61,674 nucleotides of DNA from Chlamydiota bacterium (GTDB lineage Bacteria; Chlamydiota; Chlamydiia; Chlamydiales; Parachlamydiaceae): NCBI GenBank assembly GCA_013287815.1, contig JABDDC010000008.1:1-61674 (forward strand). The letters run 5' to 3'. This document shows positions 50,072-60,011 of this stretch, in pieces; positions within the stretch are counted from its first letter, which is position 1, and the number at the start of each line of letters is the position of its first letter. Below the pieces are notes generated by a model, which saw only the letters and a list, made by a program, of their open reading frames with translations, did no database searches and was not told the DNA's origin. The position numbers and the translations under genes are program-made.

Positions 50072-50854
50072 TTAAAGCGTTTGTTGATACCATTGGCACG
50101 TTTCGTCAATTGCTATTTTCTGATCAGCCGATTCAGAGAAATCGTGATCACTGTTTTGCAGAATGATGAATTTCGTCTTATCTGATTCCTGTCTAGCCTT
50201 TTGATAGGCCTGGGAATGCTCTGCCTTCACAATAGCATCTTTATCTGCATGAATATGCAAAAGAGGAATATTTTTCAACTTTTCTAATGCTTTAGGCATA
50301 TCTAACTTGAAAAATTGCTCCAGAAAACGGACATTAGGCATGCTGGGCAGAGAGGCTAGAATCTGATGGCTTGATGCAGGATTAGCTTTAAAGGCATCCC
50401 ACATCTTTTTCCAAGGCTCGCTTGTAAAGACAGGGGCCCACAAGGCAATACTTTTGATTTCTTCATTTTTTCCTGCAGCTATGGAGGCGATGGCGCCGCC
50501 AAGGGAGCGTCCGAGAATACCTATGCGACTCGGATCGACGGCAGGATGATTTTTTAGAAATTCGAGACATTTGAGGGTATCGCTTACCTTACCTTCTAGA
50601 GTAATATCATCGAATTCCCCTTCGCTATCCCCTGCACCGCGGTAATCGAAGCGGAAGACGGCAATCCCCTGCTTGGCTAAATGTTGTGATAATGTGACAA
50701 AGAGACGGTGCTTGCCGGTCTTGTTACCGCCAAAGCCATGGCATATCAAAACGGCGGGAACTTTTTTCTTCAGAAGAGGGAGATGCAAGATTCCAAAGAT
50801 CTTCTGACCTTCGTTTACTAAAGTAATTGCTTCTCTATCTTCCGATTTTTCCAT
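50072..50854 (-). CDS. Alpha/beta hydrolase
   Basis: A 260-aa serine hydrolase of the acyl-esterase/dienelactone-hydrolase-like type. The oxyanion segment is LICHGFGGNKTGKHR. The nucleophile elbow is GILGRSLGGAIAS, with the acid near IHADKDAIV and the His in Q-N-S-D-H-D-F. A typical GAGDSEG motif follows strand 4 (FRFDYRGAGDSEG). There is no signal peptide, so it is cytosolic. AGGGG precedes the ATG. It shares an operon with pfp, as in other chlamydiae; the natural substrate is unknown. Confidence 0.9.
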   Translation of the reverse strand: MEKSEDREAITLVNEGQKIFGILHLPLLKKKVPAVLICHGFGGNKTGKHRLFVTLSQHLAKQGIAVFRFDYRGAGDSEGEFDDITLEGKVSDTLKCLEFLKNHPAVDPSRIGILGRSLGGAIASIAAGKNEEIKSIALWAPVFTSEPWKKMWDAFKANPASSHQILASLPSMPNVRFLEQFFKLDMPKALEKLKNIPLLHIHADKDAIVKAEHSQAYQKARQESDKTKFIILQNSDHDFSESADQKIAIDETCQWYQQTL

Positions 50855-50881
50855 GAATTATACCCCTGGCTAGGTATTGTT

Positions 50882-52273
50882 TTAACATTCCGGCACATTG
50901 ACTGCAAGACCTCCTTGAGAAGTCTCTTTATAAATCGACATCATGTCGTGCCCGGTCTGCTTCATGGTCGCAATGACCTGGTCGAGGCTCACCCGATGCG
51001 TACCGTCGCCATGCAAGCCGGCCAGACGGGCCGCATTGATCGCCTTGTTGGCACCCATGGTATTTCTTTCAATGCAAGGGATCTGGACTAATCCCATGAT
51101 AGGATCACAAGTTAATCCAAGATTGTGTTCCATACCGATCTCAGCAGCATTTTCTATTTGCTCGTTGGATGCGCCCTGAGCTGCTGCCAGACCAGCTGCT
51201 GCCATAGAACAGGCAACACCAACCTCCCCCATACAGCCCATTTCAGCCGCAGAGATCGACGCCCCTTCTTTATAAAGGATACCAATGGCTCCGGCAGTCA
51301 GCATAAATGTGATAATACCTTCTTCAGAAGCCCCTTTCACAAACTTTTCGTAGTAGTGCATAACAGAAGGGATGAGTCCGGCCGCTCCGTTCGTCGGGGC
51401 CGTCACTACACGCCCTCCGGCAGCATTTTCCTCATTCACCGCCAAGGCCCAGAGGCTGACCCAGTCCATGATTTCCGCGGGATCCCTTTCACTGACATCT
51501 AGCTTAGATTGTTCTTGTAAGTAGCGATAGATGCCCGCAGCACGCCTTTTTACATTTAATCCACCTGGTAAAATCCCCTCTTGACGGCAGCCCCTTTCAA
51601 CACATTTTTGCATCACTTGCCAGATCTTAATCAGTCCTGTCTTGATTTCCGGCTCTGTCCTCCATGACTTTTCATTTGTCATCATGAGTTCAGCGATGCT
51701 CTTATTTTGCTGCTTGCAATGGGTTAAAAGCTGCTCCGCTGTTTTAAATGGGAACGGAATTTGCACTTCGTCAGACTTCATTTCTCCACCGGACATTGCC
51801 GTCTCATGATCAACAATGAATCCGCCCCCAACAGAATAATAGATTTGCTGATCCAACGAGATCCCATCTTGTCCAAAGGCCTGAAAACGGATTCCATTGG
51901 GATGAAACGGTAGTTGCTTGTCCATATGGAAGATCAGATCACTTTCTTCATTGAAATCAATCGAATGCACTCCACCTAAAACCAATTCGTTTTTGGTTCT
52001 TATTTTTGTGATTCTCGATTCTACAGATGCAGGGTCGATTCCTTCGGGTTTCTCCCCTTCCAGTCCAAGCAGGACCGCAATATCGGTCGAATGTCCCTTA
52101 CCGGTCAATGCGAGGGATCCGTAAAGATCGATCTTAACCGATGCGGCTTTGTCAAAAAGATGGCGGTTCTGCAATTTGATAATAAATTTCAATGCCGCGC
52201 GCATCGGCCCCACTGTATGTGAACTGGAAGGTCCTATGCCGATAGAAAAAAGATTAAATACACTGACAGCCAT
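50882..52273 (-). CDS. sdaA: L-serine ammonia-lyase (serine dehydratase), single chain
   Basis: A 463-aa iron-sulfur L-serine dehydratase that deaminates serine to pyruvate. The N-terminal beta domain carries [16 protein letters not shown]. The alpha domain carries Cys ligands of the 4Fe-4S cluster ([15 protein letters not shown], then [18 protein letters not shown]) and the conserved [17 protein letters not shown]. Length and domain order are those of the single-chain form. It lies 27 bases upstream of the alpha/beta hydrolase gene on the same strand, so it probably heads the sdaA-hydrolase-pfp unit, feeding pyruvate into a metabolism that also uses PPi-based glycolysis. Confidence 0.93.
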   Translation of the reverse strand: MAVSVFNLFSIGIGPSSSHTVGPMRAALKFIIKLQNRHLFDKAASVKIDLYGSLALTGKGHSTDIAVLLGLEGEKPEGIDPASVESRITKIRTKNELVLGGVHSIDFNEESDLIFHMDKQLPFHPNGIRFQAFGQDGISLDQQIYYSVGGGFIVDHETAMSGGEMKSDEVQIPFPFKTAEQLLTHCKQQNKSIAELMMTNEKSWRTEPEIKTGLIKIWQVMQKCVERGCRQEGILPGGLNVKRRAAGIYRYLQEQSKLDVSERDPAEIMDWVSLWALAVNEENAAGGRVVTAPTNGAAGLIPSVMHYYEKFVKGASEEGIITFMLTAGAIGILYKEGASISAAEMGCMGEVGVACSMAAAGLAAAQGASNEQIENAAEIGMEHNLGLTCDPIMGLVQIPCIERNTMGANKAINAARLAGLHGDGTHRVSLDQVIATMKQTGHDMMSIYKETSQGGLAVNVPEC

Positions 52274-52384
52274 TAATACCTATTTTTTTACCATTAGCAT
52301 AGCAAAAACCGAAATAAGTTTAAATGATATTTGCTTTATAATTAATTTTAGTAATAAGATAAATTTAGAGAGGAAAGGTGTATT

Positions 52385-52431
52385 GGGTGACTTACGATCG
52401 TTCAACCGCGGGAGCTTTCGCGCTGTTCAAA
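52385..52431. repeat. Half copy of the GGTTGAACG palindromic element
   Basis: GTGACTTACGATCGTTCAACC followed by CGCGGGAGCTTTCGCGCTGTTCAA matches the right arm of the palindrome at 52926-52969 (4 differences over the last 24 bases). It lies ~80 bases before the 109-aa gene, so related sequence flanks that gene on both sides. Confidence 0.6.
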
Positions 52432-52510
52432 TTCAAATATTGATATAGGCTGGGGTATATGTTAAAAAGATTTTTAATTAAAAAAGTTATTTTAAACTTG
52501 GTGTAACTTT

Positions 52511-52840
52511 ATGGAAAGAGAATTTATTGAAGATCAAATAAATCAAGCCCTTGAAGGGGTTGATTTAAATCATTTGCTTGTTGAAATAAAAGCAAAAAAT
52601 GAACTCCTTCATAATATGATCCATGACATCACGAAGGGTGGAAAGCTGACAGTTTCCATCAGTCATATTAATGAAATGATCAGGGAAATCAGCTACATGC
52701 AGAAGGTTGCAGTGCTCAAAATCGCTTCGTTGAATAAAGCACTCGAGAAAGCCGTCCTCGAAATTTCGCCTAATGAGATCCTCGCAATCATTAAAGAAAT
52801 CAAAAACAAAATTAAGGTTAAAGGTACTAAACCTTATTAG
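52511..52840 (+). CDS. 109-aa helical protein of unknown function
   Basis: It is almost entirely helical, with a heptad-like pattern (MEREFIEDQINQALEGVDLN, then LLHNMIHDITKGGKLTVS, and a Lys-rich end KEIKNKIKVKGTKPY). There are no Cys, no signal peptide and no membrane span. No family is recognised. The ribosome site is weak (TTGGTG). The gene ends in TAG exactly where the ~160-bp palindrome starts, and converges on the 240-aa gene on the other strand. The similar helical character of the two converging genes is notable, but no relationship is visible. Confidence 0.6.
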   Translation: MEREFIEDQINQALEGVDLNHLLVEIKAKNELLHNMIHDITKGGKLTVSISHINEMIREISYMQKVAVLKIASLNKALEKAVLEISPNEILAIIKEIKNKIKVKGTKPY

Positions 52841-52998
52841 GGACCGGAAAAAATAACTTAAACGATTGGACTGCGTCAAAACCCCAGGGTTGAACGATCA
52901 AAAGTGACCTAATATTATGATATGAGTTCACTTTTGACCATTTAACCGTGGGAGCTTTCATGCTGTCCAATCGTGTAAATTATTATTTTTCCAGTCCC
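52839..52998. repeat. ~160-bp palindrome between two convergent genes (MITE-like or bidirectional terminator)
   Basis: The left arm (52839-52909) and right arm (52926-52998) are inverted copies. The best-conserved blocks are GGGACYGGAAAAA at the tips, ACGATTGGAC/GTCCAATCGT (52862-52871/52965-52974, perfect) and TCAAAAGTGA near the centre. The 16-base loop is AT-rich. The tips touch the stop codons of the genes at 52511-52840 and 52999-53718. Parts of the sequence recur at 52385-52431 and 25902-25915. Confidence 0.75.
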
Positions 52999-53718
52999 TT
53001 ATCCCTTAAGATAGGCTGCATGCCAACTGTCGAATTGCTTGCTCGTAAGCCTTTCAATCGTACTACGCATAATCTTATAATCACTAAATTCGTCATCTTT
53101 TCCTGGATACATTTTCTGAATGGTTCCATCTATTTCATTCATAAAATTCATTATAACCATATCTTTGTTTTTCGCATTCTTCTGATTTGCTTCAGAATAA
53201 ACGCGATTGAGTGATGTATGGATTTCTTGCTTATCTAATTCTTCCATGTTACGAGTGTCACGAATTAGATGTGGGAGAAGCTGATCGAATTCTTTACTTG
53301 AAATTGCTTTAAAAACTGTTCTTTTTTTTGCTCCCTTTTCTGTTATTTGTTTTTCTAAATCACCCGCGACTTCACTTTTCGCTTTTTCTAATAATTTATT
53401 GACTTGAGGTTCAGTTATAGAAACAGGTGCATTCATGCTCTTTAAAGTACTTAGTATGGAGTTTTTAGCCTTTGTGATAAAGTCATCAGTTTTTACATGC
53501 TTTTCTTTTTCAATATTTTCAATTTCCTTGTGAACTTTAGCATTGAAAACTCTTTGTGTATTGCCTTCAAAATGTTTTCCTATTTTATTGCTAAAATTTT
53601 GAATTACAGATTGTGCATAGGTTGGATGATTAACAATCTGTTGTTCCTTTAAAACTTTAAGATCTGGGGAAATGCTACCAGTTCCAGGACTGGAGCCTAT
53701 AGGAGTATTACCATTCAT
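52999..53718 (-). CDS. 240-aa helical protein of unknown function
   Basis: The start at 53718 (M-N-G-N-T-P-I-G) is preferred because AAGGCGGTG lies just upstream; an ATG at 53760 adds 14 residues without a ribosome site. The N-terminal ~25 residues are Gly/Ser/Pro-rich and disordered (NTPIGSSPGTGSISPD). The rest is helical and highly charged (HKEIENIEKEKHVKTDDFI, then LLEKAKSEVAGDLEKQITEK). There is no membrane span. The disordered N-terminus plus helical body resembles type III effectors in general form, but no homologue is recognised. Confidence 0.65.
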   Translation of the reverse strand: MNGNTPIGSSPGTGSISPDLKVLKEQQIVNHPTYAQSVIQNFSNKIGKHFEGNTQRVFNAKVHKEIENIEKEKHVKTDDFITKAKNSILSTLKSMNAPVSITEPQVNKLLEKAKSEVAGDLEKQITEKGAKKRTVFKAISSKEFDQLLPHLIRDTRNMEELDKQEIHTSLNRVYSEANQKNAKNKDMVIMNFMNEIDGTIQKMYPGKDDEFSDYKIMRSTIERLTSKQFDSWHAAYLKG

Positions 53719-53912
53719 ATGACACCGCCTTTTGTAAACAACTAAAAGCTTCTGTTTCATATATAATAATTATACAATAATTTGTTATTTTTATTAAAAC
53801 AAATAACTATTTTTGTGTTTTATATTCCGTATTTACATTCTATGTTTTATATTCTTGAAATTAAATAAAAATTAGTATATAATGACTCAAAAAGATATAT
53901 AGGTAATTGATT

Positions 53913-54929
53913 ATGAGTATAATAAGCATTCCATTTATCGTTTCAATCACCGTTATCGAATACTTGGAATTTCAGAGTAAAGCCGAAGCTGCAGAGATCG
54001 TAGAATTAATATCCGAGGCTATCTTTCATGGACAAACATATGAAAATGCTTCTGATCAGATTCATAGATTCTTTTTTTCTTATCAATCTACTTATAATTA
54101 CATGTTTTCCTCTAATGATTCGCATCTGGCAAAGTCTCGCCATTTAATCTTGGAAGGGGCAAAACAATGCACATCCTATGACCGGGTTATCATATTAGCA
54201 CCGGGCCACCTCGAACCCATTGCCGAACTTTCAACCCTATTTAAAGAAGTGATCATCATCGGGTGTAATCGCCCTTCCTTCCAACAATTGATAAAGAAAG
54301 AAAAAAATATCCGGATGATTCAAAAAGATTTGAGTGGCGGTTTTCTTAAGAAATTTGCGGCTGTCTTCGATTTGGCAGTTGAGAAAAGAATGCATGAGCT
54401 AGTGTTAATTAATGAAGTGATTGATGCTTATGAGGATGAAATCGCAAATCCTTCCCCTATGCTGGAAAATCTTAACAAAACAGCAGATTACGTAGTCTCT
54501 TCTAGTATATTATCTCAACTCGTCGTCGGGGACATTCTCAAAGAATTGCATCGTAAAATTTATGAAAAAACCCATCATAACAAAATCTTAACACAATATC
54601 AATTTTTTGAAAAATCAGCACCTATCATCCAAAACAGACATATCAGCTGGCTAAACCGGATCGTTAAACCAGACGGTGCTGTTTATATCTCTGATAGTAC
54701 TTACATCAAAAAAAATGGAAAATGGGTACCCTTGTATGGTTTAAAAACAACTCTTCCAAAAATCTGCGAACTATTTTCAGTTGTGATGAAGGAAAAATGG
54801 AAATGGGTTTTAAGTTTCAAAAATCCAGATTATGGCCACCCGCAAAAGTACTATATGTCTGGAATGATCCTAAAACCATCTTCATCCCACGATGGCCAAC
54901 TCATTCAACCGGTAAAAATCCATACTTAA
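53913..54929 (+). CDS. 338-aa protein, possibly a degenerate methyltransferase fold
   Basis: The start is at ATG 53913 with AGGT upstream. Residues ~80-260 look like a Rossmann-type SAM-methyltransferase: a helical lid (residues 20-75), YDRVIILAPGHLEPIAELST in the motif I position (with A-P-G-H instead of E/D-x-G-x-G-x-G), EVIIIGCN for the acidic strand, a late VVSSSILSQL strand at motif IV, and RIVKPDGAVYISDST, which resembles the motif after strand 5 (L-x-P-G-G). The glycine-rich loop is poorly kept, so activity is doubtful. The 3' end overlaps the opposite-strand 889-aa gene by 48 bases. Confidence 0.6.
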   Translation: MSIISIPFIVSITVIEYLEFQSKAEAAEIVELISEAIFHGQTYENASDQIHRFFFSYQSTYNYMFSSNDSHLAKSRHLILEGAKQCTSYDRVIILAPGHLEPIAELSTLFKEVIIIGCNRPSFQQLIKKEKNIRMIQKDLSGGFLKKFAAVFDLAVEKRMHELVLINEVIDAYEDEIANPSPMLENLNKTADYVVSSSILSQLVVGDILKELHRKIYEKTHHNKILTQYQFFEKSAPIIQNRHISWLNRIVKPDGAVYISDSTYIKKNGKWVPLYGLKTTLPKICELFSVVMKEKWKWVLSFKNPDYGHPQKYYMSGMILKPSSSHDGQLIQPVKIHT

Positions 54930-57551
54930 CTTAATCATACTGGTTTTAGAAAGATCGTGGAGGTTGTTGATCCCATTATGCCGCATGGTTTCCCAGCACT
55001 CTTTCAATCCGGCTTGTTTTAGATAGCGTTGTAGTTTAATAAGGGTTTGTCTTTTCCTGATTGCCATGGCTAGGTTTGCAATAACCTTCCTTGCTAATTT
55101 GATGAGTTCTTCGCCGCTAATATTCCCCTCCAAGGTTTCTTTAGCACTGTTCATTTTCATTTTAAAGGTATCCAATAGATCATTTATAGTTAATATCTCA
55201 ACGCAGGCATCGCACAATGTCTTCTTCAAAAGTGCCTCGTTGATATGTTGGATATTCAGAAAGTTAATTAAGTTGTTCCCTGCCTCCCTAGCTTGAACAT
55301 CAGTAATTCCAATATTTAAAAAACGGACCCACAATTCGGACAGATCATCCTGGATCTTGTTATCGTCTTCTTTAATCAGATTGATAGTCATGACCAGGCG
55401 ATCTAAGAAGTTTTGCATTTCTTTAGAGATGCCAATGGCCTTTAAATCTTCACTAGATGTAATTCCTATCTTAGATAGCTCTGCAGCGCTTGTGATCCTC
55501 AGGGGACTGTTCGGGTAGATGTCCAGGTTCTTCAAAGCCTGTTCGGTGATGAGGTACCAGAATTCAGGATAAATCCTTTCAAAAATATCATCGGACATTT
55601 CCTCTGCCGGTCCAATCTTTTGTTCAATTAAGTTGAGCTGCATAAAGAGCGATCCACGTGGAGCCAGCTGTGAGCAGTAGATAGTTTCATACGAATCAAT
55701 GATGTTAAACAAAGTTTCTTTCATATCATGATAAAATCGTCCTTTTTTCTCTAAAAAAACTGCAAGTTTATAGACATCATGACTGACGACGTTCGTGGCT
55801 CTGCCGCGCATGACATTACCCCTTTGGACATAGGTGTCGAATTCCCCATGGGACACTTCTCTTTCTTCACATTCTTTTAAATTTTTCCATAATCCACGCA
55901 ATTCACCCTGAAAATTGAGAAACGCGATGTTAACAGTATAGACCTTCGATCTCGCGTACTCTTTAAACTGCTCAGGAGTCATGCCGCCGACTATAAAACC
56001 ATATTGATGGGATCGAAGTCTTGGCATAACTGATTCCAAGCAACTGAAAATATTTTCAGGTTTAATAGCCAAGAAGAGAAATCCTATCTGATCATCAGTC
56101 AGATGAGGGACAATTCGGAGGAAAAAATTAATCTGATCTTCAACTGTACAAGCAATTCTTATCATTAGCGGCGGTATTGCTTGAATTGATTTATGATGGA
56201 TAGCAAGATGTTCAGGAATCATATCGAGCATAGAATTGAAAAACGATTCAATCTGAAATGGTTCAGCATAAATGGCGTTATTTTGTTCTATCCCTTCTGT
56301 AGGTAGAGGATTCAAATCAAAGGGCAGAACGGCATAGAGAAGATCAGTGAAGCTTTCATCTTCAAATAGGTCATCGAAAAATTCAGGCATGGTACTATCA
56401 GGCGTACATGAGATCAACAGCTTAGTCCGCTCGAGCGGTGTCATAGTCCTCAAAATCACCTCAAATTCATTTGAATCAAGTGTCACTAAGAGGTAAACAC
56501 TAATCCATGAACGTCGGTTGCTTAGTTCCAAAATTAAATCGTAAAGCTTAGCTTGTTTTGTGCTATGTTTATCACTAACGATAATTTTGAGAGCATTTTC
56601 TACCAGGGCTTTTCGATCTTTATAACTAACTTTCAAAAAGCATTGCGTTTCCAATACATCGCAAAAAGATTTTGGTTCAGAACATCTCAGCAGGTATCTT
56701 TCCATTTCATGAGGTGTAAGGTTAGCCATAATATAGTTCTGGCCCTGGAACGAAAGAGTTGGCAGAAGAGTATAGAGGTGATCTATTTCTTCTTTTATCC
56801 TGCATATCTTCATCATCTTAAAAAAAAGATGGAGATTTACCGGGAAGCTCGAAGCTGCAGACATAGCATCTATTAAATATCTGTATTCTATAATGCTGTA
56901 AAAAGAATAACGATTAGAAAATTTCCCAAAAGCAAAGGAAACATACTTTGGTCTGATCGAGGCGATGATATAACCAAAACAGTCGGGTCTTTCTTTATTT
57001 ATAAAATAGGTGATGAATCTCTTAAGACAACGGCTATCTAAATCAAGCGCCAGAAAATAATTGTATCCGGTAAAATTGATATTTTGCTCAATAAGGCTAT
57101 CGTTTTCGTCTTTAACTCTAATCAGAAGATTAGACAGTCTTTCTTTCCAGTGCTTTTGTTTGACAAGAGATTTGAGTATTGCCTTCTTATCAAGAGGATG
57201 GTTTGTGGGAATAAGAGTTAGAAGATACAAAAATAATGGTGGTTCATTTTCCATTAATGCCATGATGGGATCGGCGTTAGGCAGACAATCGACACACCTG
57301 AGTAAAAGTTCGCGAGCTTCGTCTCTTAGATAAAAATTACGCCAAATTCTTCGCAAAAAGTTCTCCACATAGGTTCCGTCAGAATACGCTAATAATTGCT
57401 GCATGATTTGCTGAGTTTTAGTGGAATCTAAAATGATATCTTCGAAAAGTTGCTCTAAAATTTCATTTTGTTGTTCATCCCTTTCTGGGAGGAAAGCATA
57501 ATCAAATGAATTATCAGGGCTGAATGGACTGACGGGTGATAAAAGGGTCAT
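54882..57551 (-). CDS. 889-aa protein of unknown function, repeat-rich and helical
   Basis: Translation starts at 57551 (MTLLSPVSPF) after a perfect AAGGAGG placed inside the 3' end of the P-ATPase gene. The N-terminal ~20 residues are Ser/Pro-rich. Residues ~25-520 are helical and loosely repetitive, with recurrent L-T-P-H-E-M / M-T-P-L-E-R / M-T-P-E-Q-F motifs spaced through alternating helices. Two short SAM- or HhH-like segments follow (ITSAAELSKIGITSSEDLKA, and near the C-terminus NGINNLHDLSKTSMIKL). No membrane span or signal is present. I do not recognise the family; the repeats suggest a solenoid scaffold. The end overlaps the convergent 338-aa gene. Confidence 0.7.
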   Translation of the reverse strand: MTLLSPVSPFSPDNSFDYAFLPERDEQQNEILEQLFEDIILDSTKTQQIMQQLLAYSDGTYVENFLRRIWRNFYLRDEARELLLRCVDCLPNADPIMALMENEPPLFLYLLTLIPTNHPLDKKAILKSLVKQKHWKERLSNLLIRVKDENDSLIEQNINFTGYNYFLALDLDSRCLKRFITYFINKERPDCFGYIIASIRPKYVSFAFGKFSNRYSFYSIIEYRYLIDAMSAASSFPVNLHLFFKMMKICRIKEEIDHLYTLLPTLSFQGQNYIMANLTPHEMERYLLRCSEPKSFCDVLETQCFLKVSYKDRKALVENALKIIVSDKHSTKQAKLYDLILELSNRRSWISVYLLVTLDSNEFEVILRTMTPLERTKLLISCTPDSTMPEFFDDLFEDESFTDLLYAVLPFDLNPLPTEGIEQNNAIYAEPFQIESFFNSMLDMIPEHLAIHHKSIQAIPPLMIRIACTVEDQINFFLRIVPHLTDDQIGFLFLAIKPENIFSCLESVMPRLRSHQYGFIVGGMTPEQFKEYARSKVYTVNIAFLNFQGELRGLWKNLKECEEREVSHGEFDTYVQRGNVMRGRATNVVSHDVYKLAVFLEKKGRFYHDMKETLFNIIDSYETIYCSQLAPRGSLFMQLNLIEQKIGPAEEMSDDIFERIYPEFWYLITEQALKNLDIYPNSPLRITSAAELSKIGITSSEDLKAIGISKEMQNFLDRLVMTINLIKEDDNKIQDDLSELWVRFLNIGITDVQAREAGNNLINFLNIQHINEALLKKTLCDACVEILTINDLLDTFKMKMNSAKETLEGNISGEELIKLARKVIANLAMAIRKRQTLIKLQRYLKQAGLKECWETMRHNGINNLHDLSKTSMIKLSMDFYRLNELAIVG

Positions 57552-59940
57552 AAGTAATCCTCCTTGCATTAAATAACACGACTAAACTACTAACTATCAT
57601 TGCAAAAGCAGCAAATAAAGGTGTCATGAATCCAGCCATGGCCAAGCCGATTCCAACGCAGTTGTAGAAGAAGGCCCAAAATAAGTTCTGTTTGATGATC
57701 TGTCGCCCCTTGATCGCGATTTTATGAAGGGCTGAAACTGTTAATAAACGATCAGTTGTAAGAAGCAGATCGGACACTTGGATGGATATATCGCTTGCAG
57801 AGACTACTGCAATACTGATATGTGCTGATGTTAATGCAGGAGCATCATTGATCCCATCGCCCATGACCGCTACAATCTCCCCTTTTCTCTTCAATGTATC
57901 GACAAGCTCCCTTTTTTTCAAGGGATGACATTCGGCATGCCATTCGTCGAACCGGCACTCAGCCGCAACTCTTTGGACAGTATCTGAAGAATCACCAGAG
58001 ACTAACATCTTTTTGATGCGGCCAAGAGAAGCGACTAACTCTATGGCGTCTGGCCGTATTTTGTCTCCCAGGACAATCGAAGTCAGGCAGATGCCGTCCA
58101 CTGCGAAGTAGACATTCGTCTCAATCTGGGTGGTTGCAGATCTATCAGGCAGGTGAATCCCAGCTTCCCGTAAAAATATCTCTGATCCTAGCATAACTCG
58201 CTTACCCTCAAAGGATGCGACAATTCCCTTGCCTACAACTTCTTGAATCTCTTCAAGTTGTGATGAAATGCAGAGCAAAGACTGGTGAATGGCAGAAGCA
58301 ACCGGATGTATTGATTTTGAAACCAGGGATTTTAACATCCGCTGTTCCCCAAATGAAAGATGGTCGATTCCTTGCAGAACAGTAAATTTTCCTTCCGTGA
58401 TAGTGCCGGTCTTGTCAAAGACAAAGACCGTCTCCTTTCCTAGCAGCGATAAGCAAGCTCTATTGCGCACTATCGCCCCTTTTTTGGCCAAGGCATTTAG
58501 TACATACGATTCAGCGAGCGGTGCAGCTATGCCGATGGCACATGGACATGAAATGAGCAACACCGAGACCGCACGGATAATTGCCGTCTGCAGCACCGTC
58601 TGAGAACCATCCTGAATTGCAAATATTAGACAGTAGGAGGCTGTGGCGATAGCTAAAAAAACTACGATGGGGACGAAAACTCTGACAATTTTATCAACGG
58701 GTCGTACATATTGTGTTTTGTGTCCGATCTCTTGCTCTACCATTTCGATGATACGGTGCAGGGCTGTTTCATCGATGACAGCTCCAACGCGGATAATCAT
58801 GTTTCCATTTTGCAAGATCGTGCCCGCAAGGACCCGGTCGCCTGCTTTTTTATAGACCGGAAGAGACTCTCCTGTCATTAGCGATTCATCGACAGCCCCT
58901 TCCCCTTTTTCAATGATCCCATCGATAACAATTTTTTCACCGGTCAAGACGATAATCTTATCGTCTGAGTTGACTTCCTTGATTGGCACGAATTTTTCTT
59001 CTCCGTCAGAAAACTGTTTTCTTCCTTTACGTGGAAGGGCTCTCACTAGTTCGACAAGTGAATCTTTGGCTGAGAATTTGGCTTTGGTTTCAACTATTTT
59101 CCCCAACAATACAAAAACAATGATGACTGTCATCGAATCGAAATAAATGTAGGGACTTCCCTTCAGAAGTTCGTAAATAGAGAGTCCGGTTGCAGAAACA
59201 ACACCTATGAATACCAACGTCTCCATCCCCCAGATACCCACTCGCAGGGCTGTGACAAAGCGACGCCAAATTGGCCAGGCACTATAAACCAACACGGGAA
59301 TTGATCCGATGAAAGAGAGCCACCCAAACAATTCAGGGTAGCTTCCCATGTCATCATGAAAGAAGCTGGCGTAGATCGGATAGGCGAACATCATGATGTT
59401 GAGGGAAAAGAAAGCAGCGATGATAAAGCGTAAGTTGAGCGAGCTGCTGACAGTATTTTCGCGCGGGTCTTTTAACGACCTTGGACGATAACCCAGCTTC
59501 TCGATGATCTTAATGATTTTTTCTTTAGAGATGATTTTAGGCGAAAAAGAAATCGATGCCAGATCTGTCGCGTAGTCGACGGAGCACTCTTTAACTCCTT
59601 TTTCCTGCAGCAGGACGAGCTTGATCACCATAGCACAAGAAGGGCACCACATCTCTTCAATTTCTAGATAGAGCTTGTGAATTTCCTCTTCGACAAGTGA
59701 TTCTTTCGAGCGTTGTATCTCTTCCAATAATTCCGGATTCGAGATTAAACCTGCTCTTAAAGCCTGTTTGAACAGGGGGCTGTTCTGATAATCTGATAGC
59801 TCTCCTTTCAGCTGCAATATCTGGTGGACGGCCTGGCAGCCGGCACAGCAAAATATATCTTCCTTACTCAGGAAGCTCCTTCCCCTAACGGGCGTTTGAC
59901 ATAGTGTGCAATTCATAGTAATGGTTTTACTGGTTATCAT
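57514..59940 (-). CDS. Copper-type heavy-metal P1B-ATPase (CcoI/CopA-like)
   Basis: An 808-aa pump. The N-terminal metal region has C-T-L-C (11-14), FCCAGC (30-35) and a heavy-metal-associated domain in which MWCPSCAMV (97-105) replaces the usual GMTCxxC. Eight membrane helices are expected, with the CPC ion site SCPCAIGIA (464-472). T-G-E-S (356-359) is the dephosphorylation loop, DKTGTIT (509-515) the phosphorylation site, H-P-V-A-S-A (545-550) the N-domain His, and GDGINDAPAL the hinge. The N-terminal Cys-rich block plus CPSC is the FixI/CcoI pattern, which supplies copper to cbb3-type oxidases. A direct copper-export role is the alternative. It is cotranscribed with the 889-aa gene, whose start lies within its end. 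Confidence 0.9.
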   Translation of the reverse strand: MITSKTITMNCTLCQTPVRGRSFLSKEDIFCCAGCQAVHQILQLKGELSDYQNSPLFKQALRAGLISNPELLEEIQRSKESLVEEEIHKLYLEIEEMWCPSCAMVIKLVLLQEKGVKECSVDYATDLASISFSPKIISKEKIIKIIEKLGYRPRSLKDPRENTVSSSLNLRFIIAAFFSLNIMMFAYPIYASFFHDDMGSYPELFGWLSFIGSIPVLVYSAWPIWRRFVTALRVGIWGMETLVFIGVVSATGLSIYELLKGSPYIYFDSMTVIIVFVLLGKIVETKAKFSAKDSLVELVRALPRKGRKQFSDGEEKFVPIKEVNSDDKIIVLTGEKIVIDGIIEKGEGAVDESLMTGESLPVYKKAGDRVLAGTILQNGNMIIRVGAVIDETALHRIIEMVEQEIGHKTQYVRPVDKIVRVFVPIVVFLAIATASYCLIFAIQDGSQTVLQTAIIRAVSVLLISCPCAIGIAAPLAESYVLNALAKKGAIVRNRACLSLLGKETVFVFDKTGTITEGKFTVLQGIDHLSFGEQRMLKSLVSKSIHPVASAIHQSLLCISSQLEEIQEVVGKGIVASFEGKRVMLGSEIFLREAGIHLPDRSATTQIETNVYFAVDGICLTSIVLGDKIRPDAIELVASLGRIKKMLVSGDSSDTVQRVAAECRFDEWHAECHPLKKRELVDTLKRKGEIVAVMGDGINDAPALTSAHISIAVVSASDISIQVSDLLLTTDRLLTVSALHKIAIKGRQIIKQNLFWAFFYNCVGIGLAMAGFMTPLFAAFAMIVSSLVVLFNARRITYDPFITRQSIQP

Positions 59941-60011
59941 TATTCAATTCAATTAATACTTGATTTTTAATCAAAAAATCTGTAAATTTCTTAGTTTACA
60001 AAGGAATAAAA

